Shown: piece by piece, positions 46,242 to 64,000 of the stretch
Layout: the number at the start of each line of letters is the position of its first letter
How positions within the stretch are numbered: the first letter of the stretch is position 1
Origin: Rhodococcoides corynebacterioides
Lineage (GTDB): Bacteria; Actinomycetota; Actinomycetes; Mycobacteriales; Mycobacteriaceae
DNA length: 64,000 bases
Assembly (NCBI RefSeq): GCF_019834675.1
Contig: NZ_JABUBU010000002.1
Span: 62,001 to 126,000 of the forward strand
Direction: 5' to 3'
Made by a program: the position numbers and the translations under genes
Notes under the pieces: model-generated
Databases searched by the model: none
Told to the model about the DNA's origin: nothing
The model's input: only the letters and a program-made list of their open reading frames with translations

Positions 46242-47846
46242 ATGACGGTGACCAGACGTGCGTTCGTGACGGGGGCGGTGGGCGCCCTCGGGGCGGCCGT
46301 GGCCGGCACGGTGGTAGGGACGACCGCGAGCGCGTCGCCCCGCGGAACGGCCGGCCCGCGGCGAGTCGCCCTCACGCGCGAGGACCATCGAGTCCTCGTG
46401 ATCGGGTCCGGATTCGGCGGCGGCGTCGCCTCGCTGCGGTTCGCCGAAGCAGGCGTGCCGGTGACGGTCCTCGAACGCGGTCGGCGCTGGCCCAGCGGTC
46501 CGAACTCGACGACGTTCCCGTCCGCGACGGCCCCCGACGAGCGGCTCCTCTGGTACGGCTCGGGCGCCAACCTCTTCGGCCGCCCCCTCGACGTCGGTCG
46601 GTACGCCGGCCTCGTCGAGGCGGTCCCCGGAGAGAACATGACCGTGCTCTGCCCGGCCGGGGTCGGCGGCGGCTCGCTCGTGTACCAGGGCATGACGCTC
46701 CAACCGGCGAAGGACGTCTTCCTCACCCAGTTCCCCGAGGAGCTGGACTGGGATCTGATGAACCGCGTCCACTACCCACGGGTGGCGCGCATGCTCGGCC
46801 TCGAGGTGGCGCCGGACGCGCTGATCGAGTCCCCGACCTACGCCGCTCCGCGGGCGTTCGCCGCCAACGCCCGCCGGGCCGGGCAACCGGTGTCGAAGAT
46901 CCCGATGCCGATCGACTGGCAGTTCGCCCTCGACGAGCTCGCCGGCAAGATGCGCCCGTCCTACACCAACGGCGACGGGGCGATGGGCGTCAACAACGGT
47001 GGCAAGCACTCCGTGGACGTCACCTACCTCGCCGCCGCGGAGGCCACGGGGTTGGTCGACGTCCGCAGCCTGCATCACGTCACCGACGTCGAGCGCGCCG
47101 CCGACGGCCGGTGGACGGTGTACGTCGAGCGCATCGACGAGCGCGGCACCGTCCTGGAGAACCTGATCCTCACCGCGGGCACGCTGGTCATGGCGGCCGG
47201 CACCATGAACACCACCCGCCTGCTGATGCGCGCCGCGGCGGCCGGGCGCATCCCCGATCTGCCCGACGCGCTCGGCCGGGGTTGGGGGTCGAACGCCGAC
47301 CGCATCTACGCCTGGTCCACCGCCGAGCACGATTTCGGACCGGTCCAGGGTGGGCCGGTGGTCTACGGCAGCCTCGACTGGTCGAATCCCCGCACGGCGT
47401 CGACGGTCATTCAGGCGTCCATGCCGCAACTCGGGATCAACGAGCACACGACAGTGCTGGTCGGCTACGGGGTCAGCGACGCCCGGGGCCACTTCGTCTA
47501 CGACGCCGCGAAGGACGACGCGATCCTGCGGTGGCCGTACGAGGGCGACGCCGCGATCCAGACCTCCACCATCGGCCCCCGCGTGCAGGCGATCGCCGGG
47601 CCGGGGAGCGTGCTGATCGACACCAACGCCGCGTTCCCGTCCACCTGGCATCCCCTGGGCGGCGCGTCGATGAACGCCGTGTGCGACCTCGACGGGCGCG
47701 TGCTCGGCCAGCGCGGCCTCTACGTTCTGGACGGCGCGCTGATTCCCGGCAACTGCGCCGCCTGCAACCCGTCCATGACCATCGCCGCCGTGGCGGAGCG
47801 CGCCATGGACTCCATCACCGCCCGCGACGTCGGCACCGTCGTCTGA
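46242..47846 (+). CDS. Cholesterol oxidase-like GMC flavoprotein, Tat-exported
   Basis: 534 residues. A twin-arginine-type signal (TRRAFVTGAVGALGAAVAGT) is followed by the FAD motif VLVIGSGFGGGVASLRFAEAG. Class I cholesterol oxidase signatures are PAGVGGGSLVYQGM and the C-terminal WHPLGGASMNAVCDLDGRVLG with NPSMTIAAVAERA. This enzyme type oxidises the 3-beta-hydroxyl of sterols with oxygen. The downstream lipase (14 bases away) fits extracellular use of sterol esters or lipids. Confidence 0.9.
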   Translation: MTVTRRAFVTGAVGALGAAVAGTVVGTTASASPRGTAGPRRVALTREDHRVLVIGSGFGGGVASLRFAEAGVPVTVLERGRRWPSGPNSTTFPSATAPDERLLWYGSGANLFGRPLDVGRYAGLVEAVPGENMTVLCPAGVGGGSLVYQGMTLQPAKDVFLTQFPEELDWDLMNRVHYPRVARMLGLEVAPDALIESPTYAAPRAFAANARRAGQPVSKIPMPIDWQFALDELAGKMRPSYTNGDGAMGVNNGGKHSVDVTYLAAAEATGLVDVRSLHHVTDVERAADGRWTVYVERIDERGTVLENLILTAGTLVMAAGTMNTTRLLMRAAAAGRIPDLPDALGRGWGSNADRIYAWSTAEHDFGPVQGGPVVYGSLDWSNPRTASTVIQASMPQLGINEHTTVLVGYGVSDARGHFVYDAAKDDAILRWPYEGDAAIQTSTIGPRVQAIAGPGSVLIDTNAAFPSTWHPLGGASMNAVCDLDGRVLGQRGLYVLDGALIPGNCAACNPSMTIAAVAERAMDSITARDVGTVV

Positions 47847-47860
47847 CACGAGAGGTCACC

Positions 47861-49150
47861 ATGACACGTTCGATCCGAGGAACGGTCGGCGCGATCGCCG
47901 TCGCCCTGATCGCGGCCACGCTGCCGGTGCTCGCCGCCCCCACCGCGGCCGCCGCGCCGGACTTCTACACTCCCCCGGCGCAGTTCGACACCACGCCCGG
48001 CGCCGTCGTGCGGACCGAGCCGATGCCGGTCTATCTCGCGGCCCCAGCGCCCGGCGATGCCTACCCGGTCACCGGCACCCGCGTCATGTACACCTCGCGG
48101 ACCGAGGCGGGCGATCCCGTCGCCGTGACCGGCACGTACCTCGACGCGGGCGGTCCGTGGACCGGTGCCGGGCCCCGCCCGACGATCGTGGTGGCCCCGG
48201 GCACCATCGGGCAGGGCGATCAGTGCGCACCGTCCCGCGCGTTCTCGACCGGACTGAACGCGGCCCTGTCCCCGCCGTCGCTGTCCGCCAACCAGGAGCT
48301 GGTGTCGTCCACTCTCTGGCGGGCGATGGGGGCACGGGTCTTCGTCACGGACTACATCGGTCTCGGTACGCCGGGCCTGCACACCTACGTCAACCGGCTC
48401 GAGCAGGCGCACGCCGTGCTGGACGCGGCCCGGGCCGCCAACTCCCTCGCGGGCGACCCCGCGGCGCCCGTCGGATTCTGGGGCTACTCGCAGGGTGGCG
48501 GCGCCACCGCGGCCGCCGCGGAACTGGCCGCGCAGTACGCACCGGAGCTGAACGTCAAGGGAACGTGGGCCGGTGCCCCCACCGCCGATCTGCTCGAGGT
48601 GCTCGGGACCGTCGACGGCACGCTCATCGGCGGCGTGATCGGCTACGCACTCAACGGTTTCGTCGAGCGTCACCCCGAGCTGCAGGCCCGGGTCGACGAG
48701 CGCACCACCGAGACCGGCAAGCGCCTGCTCGCCGAGGTGTCGACGGAGTGCATCGCCGACACGATCCTGCGGCACCCGTTCCTGCGCACCGAGTCCCTGA
48801 CCCGGGACGGCCGGCCGCTGCTCGAGAACCTCGGCACCATTCCGGAGGCAGGCCCGATCCTGGCGCAGCAGCGCATCGGCAGCCTTCGTCCCTCGGCGCC
48901 GGTCTTCGTCACCAGCGGACGGAACGACGACACCGTGCCCTACGGCCAGGCGCGTCGGCTCGCCGAGGACTGGTGCGGTCGCGGCGGCGCGGTGACGTTC
49001 CTGACCGACGAACTCCCGCCGATCCTCCCCGGCGCGGTGCTGCCGAATCACTTCGGGCCGCAGCTGATCGACGGCTACGGGGGCGCGGCGGCGCGCTACA
49101 TGATGGACCGGTTCGCCGACGTTCCCGTGAGCGGGTGCTCGGGTCTCTGA
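47861..49150 (+). CDS. Secreted LIP-family triacylglycerol lipase
   Basis: 429 residues with a Sec signal (GAIAVALIAATLPVLAAPTAAAA) and the LIP lipase fold: nucleophile elbow GFWGYSQGGGATAAAAEL, Asp in SGRNDDTVPYGQ and His in LPNHFGPQ. It hydrolyses acylglycerols outside the cell. ATG at 47861, 14 bases behind the cholesterol-oxidase-like gene and likely in the same operon. Confidence 0.92.
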   Translation: MTRSIRGTVGAIAVALIAATLPVLAAPTAAAAPDFYTPPAQFDTTPGAVVRTEPMPVYLAAPAPGDAYPVTGTRVMYTSRTEAGDPVAVTGTYLDAGGPWTGAGPRPTIVVAPGTIGQGDQCAPSRAFSTGLNAALSPPSLSANQELVSSTLWRAMGARVFVTDYIGLGTPGLHTYVNRLEQAHAVLDAARAANSLAGDPAAPVGFWGYSQGGGATAAAAELAAQYAPELNVKGTWAGAPTADLLEVLGTVDGTLIGGVIGYALNGFVERHPELQARVDERTTETGKRLLAEVSTECIADTILRHPFLRTESLTRDGRPLLENLGTIPEAGPILAQQRIGSLRPSAPVFVTSGRNDDTVPYGQARRLAEDWCGRGGAVTFLTDELPPILPGAVLPNHFGPQLIDGYGGAAARYMMDRFADVPVSGCSGL

Positions 49151-49178
49151 CGGTCACCCGGATCGGACGGATCGGTCA

Positions 49179-49207
49179 TTGCCCGGCCCCGCGGGCGCGC
49201 CTAGTGT
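49179..49207 (+). promoter_or_regulatory. Leaderless promoter of the aldehyde dehydrogenase gene
   Basis: TTGCCC (49179-49184) and TAGTGT (49202-49207) are spaced 17 bases apart, and the ATG at 49216 lies 8 bases further. No ribosome site is seen, so transcript and coding sequence probably begin together. Confidence 0.55.
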
Positions 49208-49215
49208 CGGCATGC

Positions 49216-50658
49216 ATGACCATCGACGAGACGTCCATTCCCACCGATCGGGACCGAGTCGAGGACGCGGTCCGGCGGGCCCGTCACGCCGCGCGGTGGT
49301 GGGGCGGACTGAGCCACGACGACCGCAAGAACTGGTTGCTCGAGTTCAAGTCCGTCGTCGCCCGGAACTCGGCGTCGTTGGTCGACGTCGTCCGCGAGGA
49401 GACGGGCAAGCCGGCCGACGACGCCCTGCTCGAGGTGATGCTGGCCGTCGAGCATCTGACGTGGGCGGCGAAGAACGCTCGCCGGGTACTCCGGGAACGG
49501 TCGGTCCTGCCCGGTCTGGTCAGCGCCAATCAGGCGGCGTCGGTGCGCTACGAGCCGATGGGTGTGGTCGGCGTCATCGGACCGTGGAACTACCCCGTCT
49601 ACACCCCGATGGGGTCCATCGCCTACTCGATGGCCGCGGGTAACGCCGTCGTCTTCAAGCCGAGCGAACTGACCCCGCGAACGGGCACGTGGCTGGCCGA
49701 CACGTGGGACTCGTTGTCGGCCCCGCACTCGGTCCTGCAGACCGTCGTCGGCGACGGAGCGGTCGGCGCGCACCTCGCCCGCGCGGGCGTCGACAAGGTG
49801 GCGTTCACCGGCTCGACGGCCACCGCCAAGAAGGTCATGGCCACGTGCGCCGAGACGTTGACCCCCATCGTGGTCGAGGGCGGCGGTAAGGACGCGCTGA
49901 TCGTCGACGAGGGCGCCGACCTCGACGCCGCGTCCGAGTTCGCCGCCTTCGGAGCCATGGGCAACGCCGGTCAGACGTGCGCGGGGGTGGAACGCGTCTA
50001 CGTGGTGGACGCACTCGCCGACCGGTTCGTCGACAAGCTCGTCGCGCGCGTGACCGACCTGCGGGTCGGCGACGCCGCCGACGCGCAGTACGGCCGGATG
50101 ACCCTCCCCCGTCAGGTCGACGTGGTGCGGTCGCAGGTCGAGGACGCGCTCGCGCGCGGTGGCCGGGCCGTCGTCGGCGGTCCCGAGTCGGTCCGTCCGC
50201 CGTACGTCGACCCGGTGGTGCTGCTCGACGTCCCCGAGGACAGCGAAGCGCAGGTCGAGGAGACGTTCGGCCCGACCGTCGTGGTCAACCGCGTCCGCGA
50301 CCTCGACGAGGCGATCGACCGGGCGAACACCTCGAAGTACGGCCTCGGCGCGTCGGTGTTCACCGGATCCGCCGCGGCCGGGCGACGCGCCGCGGACCGC
50401 CTCCGGGTGGGCGTGGTGAGCATCAACTCGGTGCTCGGGTTCGCCGCCATCGGTGCCCTCCCGTTCGGCGGGGTCGGCGACTCCGGCTTCGGGCGCATCC
50501 ACGGCGCGGACGGGCTGCGGGAGTTCTCGCGCGTCAAGTCGGTCACGACGCAGCGATTCGCGCCGCCGCTCAACCTGGTCACCATGACGCGCAGGCGGCG
50601 CGACGTCGCGATCGCCCGTTTCCTGCTCACCAAGATCCACGGTCGGCGCCGGCGGTGA
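49216..50658 (+). CDS. Aldehyde dehydrogenase family protein
   Basis: 480 residues with the ALDH landmarks: PWNYPVYTPMGSIAYSMAAGNAVVFKPSE, the FTGSTATAKKVM nucleotide loop, general-base Glu in VVEGGGKDALIV, and catalytic Cys in NAGQTCAGVERVYV. It oxidises aldehydes with NAD(P)+ in the cytosol; the substrate is unknown. Its stop overlaps the oxygenase start (GTGA), so the two work together, possibly on the same substrate. Confidence 0.93.
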   Translation: MTIDETSIPTDRDRVEDAVRRARHAARWWGGLSHDDRKNWLLEFKSVVARNSASLVDVVREETGKPADDALLEVMLAVEHLTWAAKNARRVLRERSVLPGLVSANQAASVRYEPMGVVGVIGPWNYPVYTPMGSIAYSMAAGNAVVFKPSELTPRTGTWLADTWDSLSAPHSVLQTVVGDGAVGAHLARAGVDKVAFTGSTATAKKVMATCAETLTPIVVEGGGKDALIVDEGADLDAASEFAAFGAMGNAGQTCAGVERVYVVDALADRFVDKLVARVTDLRVGDAADAQYGRMTLPRQVDVVRSQVEDALARGGRAVVGGPESVRPPYVDPVVLLDVPEDSEAQVEETFGPTVVVNRVRDLDEAIDRANTSKYGLGASVFTGSAAAGRRAADRLRVGVVSINSVLGFAAIGALPFGGVGDSGFGRIHGADGLREFSRVKSVTTQRFAPPLNLVTMTRRRRDVAIARFLLTKIHGRRRR

Positions 50659-51527
50659 GCACGACGCTTCCGCAGCGCGGCCGCGGGCGGTACGGCTGGC
50701 TCGAGACGATCGAGCGGCTCGATCCCGTGGCCGACGCGCAGGCGATCCACCGCATCACCGCCGGGTACGAGTTCCCCTGGGACTACCAGCGCTCGCTCGA
50801 GTTCGCGCTGTTCCGCACCTACTGCGTTCCGAGCATCTCGGCTCTGCTCGCGCGCACCGGCGAGTTCGAGAAGCGTCCGCAGAAGCGGTACGACGACACG
50901 TCGCTGCTCATGTCCGAACTGGTCGGGCACGGGTACGACTCCGAGCGGGGCCGAGCGTCGCTGCGGACGGTCAACCGCCTGCACGCGCGGTACGACATCG
51001 ACCGCGACGACATGCTCTACGTCCTGTCGACCTTCGCCTTCGACCCCCTCGACTGGATCGACCGCTACGGCTGGCGCCGACTCCATCCCCACGAGCGACG
51101 GGCCGCGGTGGAGTTCTACCGCGCCGTCGGGTCCCGGATGGGGATCGCCGACGTCCCCGAGTCCGTGGCCGAGTTCCACGCGTTCCGGATGGAGTACGAG
51201 CACGACCGGTTCGGCTTCGCGCCCGACAACCGCCGCATCGGGACCTACACCCGTGAGCTGCTCGCCTCCTGGTATCCGGCGGTGTCGCGTCCGGCGATCC
51301 GCGGTGTGGTCCACGCGATGATCGACGACGACATGCGCCGCGCGTTCGGGTTCCCCGCCGCGGCGCCGGGTGCGCGCCGGGTCGCCGAGGCGGGCCTGCG
51401 AGCACGGGCGCGGGCGGTGCGGCATCTCCCGCCCCGGCGGACCTCGCGGATCGCGCGGGACCCGCGCAATCGCACCTACCCGGGTTATCCCGTCGGGTAC
51501 CACCCGTCGGACCTGGGCCCACTCTGA
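50655..51527 (+). CDS. MpaB-type oxygenase (DUF2236-like)
   Basis: 290 residues, helical, rich in Arg/His/Tyr. Landmarks are YEFPWDYQRSLEFALFRTYCVPSISALLARTGEF, RYDDTSLLMSELVGHGYDSERG and RRLHPHERRAAVEFYRAVG. This matches the oxygenase MpaB family, thought to be haem-dependent enzymes. GTG at 50655 overlaps the aldehyde dehydrogenase stop. An aldehyde made by the oxygenase could be oxidised by its partner; this is inference. Confidence 0.85.
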   Translation: MSTTLPQRGRGRYGWLETIERLDPVADAQAIHRITAGYEFPWDYQRSLEFALFRTYCVPSISALLARTGEFEKRPQKRYDDTSLLMSELVGHGYDSERGRASLRTVNRLHARYDIDRDDMLYVLSTFAFDPLDWIDRYGWRRLHPHERRAAVEFYRAVGSRMGIADVPESVAEFHAFRMEYEHDRFGFAPDNRRIGTYTRELLASWYPAVSRPAIRGVVHAMIDDDMRRAFGFPAAAPGARRVAEAGLRARARAVRHLPPRRTSRIARDPRNRTYPGYPVGYHPSDLGPL

Positions 51528-51534
51528 CGACGGG

Positions 51535-51864
51535 TCAGCGGAGCCGCTCGGCGTCGCGGGCCATCTCCACCAGGTGCGCCGACAGCGCGGCGAGTTCCTC
51601 GGCGTCGGCACCCTCCGCCACGGCCGTGGCGACGTCCTCGGCGGCGCAGCGCACCCCGAACGCGCGGTCGGCCAGGGCCTCGGCCTCGGCGGCGGTCAAC
51701 AGGACGGCGTCGTCGGGCACCGGTGTGCCACGCGCCGCAGTGCGCTGCTCGTAGGCGCGCTGGCGGCAGGACTGTCGGCAGTAGCGCCGCCGCCGCCCGG
51801 TCGCGGACTCCTCGACCGGGCGCCCACACCATGCGCACGTCGCCGGTCGCCGTCTGCCGATCAC
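51535..51864 (-). CDS. Small zinc-finger-like protein
   Basis: 109 residues. The N-terminus holds a CxxC...CxxxC motif (TCAWCGRPVEESATG then YCRQSCRQRAYEQR), typical of a family of actinobacterial zinc-ribbon hypothetical proteins with basic surroundings. The rest is an acidic helix-rich tail (AAEAEALADRAFG, LSAHLVEMARDAERL). GTG start at 51864. Convergent with the oxygenase and divergent from rbpA. Function unknown; RNA or DNA binding is possible. Confidence 0.8.
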   Translation of the reverse strand: MIGRRRPATCAWCGRPVEESATGRRRRYCRQSCRQRAYEQRTAARGTPVPDDAVLLTAAEAEALADRAFGVRCAAEDVATAVAEGADAEELAALSAHLVEMARDAERLR

Positions 51865-51962
51865 GGTCGTCGACGATACCGGGGGTAGGATGGTGCGTTC
51901 GTGCGGGAACGTTTCCGGCGCTCGACGCGTTGAACCCGAGGCACCGACAGAGAGGACTCCCC

Positions 51963-52307
51963 ATGGCAGACCGTGTACTTCGAGGTAGCCGACTCGGAGC
52001 GGTGAGCTACGAGACCGATCGCGACCACGACCTCGCGCCTCGGCGCATGGCTCGATACAAGACCGACAACGGCGAGATCTTCGACGTCCCCTTCGCGGAC
52101 GATGCCGAGCTCCCCGGCACCTGGCTGTGCCGTAACGGCATGGAGGGCACCCTCATCGAGGGCACCGCGCCGGAGGCCAAGAAGGTCAAGCCCCCGCGTA
52201 CCCACTGGGACATGCTGCTCGAGCGTCGGTCCGTCGAGGAGCTGGACGAGCTGCTCAAGGAGCGGCTGGACCTGCTCAAGGCCAAACGACGCGGAGCCGG
52301 CGTCTAG
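51963..52307 (+). CDS. rbpA: RNA polymerase-binding protein RbpA
   Basis: 114 residues, full length for the family. N-terminal tail and core MADRVLRGSRLGAVSYETDR, FDVPFADDAELPGTWLCRNGMEG, then the basic linker and sigma-interacting helix WDMLLERRSVEELDELLKERL. RbpA binds the sigma subunit and beta' of RNA polymerase and stabilises open complexes in actinobacteria. Here one Cys (TWLCRNG) is seen in the core. ATG at 51963. A near-perfect 17-bp terminator lies 15 bases past the stop. Confidence 0.96.
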   Translation: MADRVLRGSRLGAVSYETDRDHDLAPRRMARYKTDNGEIFDVPFADDAELPGTWLCRNGMEGTLIEGTAPEAKKVKPPRTHWDMLLERRSVEELDELLKERLDLLKAKRRGAGV

Positions 52308-52338
52308 GACACAGCGACCCCCCTCGGGCCCCGACACC

Positions 52339-64000
<11,662 letters not shown>

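Overview
The window is very GC-rich, actinobacterial chromosomal DNA, most likely from Rhodococcus or a close Nocardiaceae relative. The pointers are RbpA, the furA-katG pair, LIP-family lipases, LGFP-repeat secreted proteins, a Mce-associated-type membrane protein, F420-dependent luciferase-like oxidoreductases, frequent GTG starts and several promoters that fit leaderless transcripts. Species assignment is inference.

Layout. 1-9.3 kb is housekeeping and lipid or redox metabolism: luciferase-like oxidoreductases, SDRs, an AraC regulator divergent from a Baeyer-Villiger-type monooxygenase, a Clp-N/HTH protein with a twin-palindrome promoter, an iron-siderophore binding lipoprotein behind an IdeR-like box, and a lipase. 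9.3-12 kb holds furA-katG. 12.2-17.3 kb holds an SDR, a siderophore ABC importer (binding lipoprotein, permease, ATPase) with a second IdeR-like box, an FKBP lipoprotein and another SDR. An IS481-family element sits at 17.4-18.6 kb. It is followed by a DUF222/HNH protein and a quinone-reductase/TetR divergent pair.

21.4-37.1 kb is an island of visibly lower GC, bounded by two same-orientation sites that resemble actinobacterial dif (21370-21397 and 37034-37061). It carries no recombinase of its own, as expected for elements that use host XerC/XerD. Its cargo includes two LGFP-repeat secreted proteins (one with a NucA/NucB nuclease C-terminus), each followed by a candidate partner gene. It also has a TIR-domain protein, several unknown and membrane proteins, and a compact lasso-peptide operon (precursor 36494-36613, cyclase, PqqD-type recognition protein, transglutaminase-like protease) with no recognisable exporter.

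37.2-52.3 kb returns to core-like DNA. It holds a VOC protein, then a probable CsoR/CstR-type regulon (Cys-rich small protein, MMPL transporter, DUF302, regulator). Next come a gene graveyard, a dienelactone hydrolase, and an antiporter-GNAT-MFS-TetR operon. The TetR appears to act on the next promoter, which drives a cholesterol-oxidase-like enzyme and a secreted lipase. An aldehyde dehydrogenase/MpaB-type oxygenase pair and rbpA complete the segment.

52.3-64 kb is the 3' part of a giant NRPS gene on the minus strand, A-PCP-(C-A-PCP)x3-TE, running off the window end. Its first visible A domain carries a serine code. The two siderophore-uptake loci make a siderophore product thinkable, but nothing in the window ties them to the NRPS.
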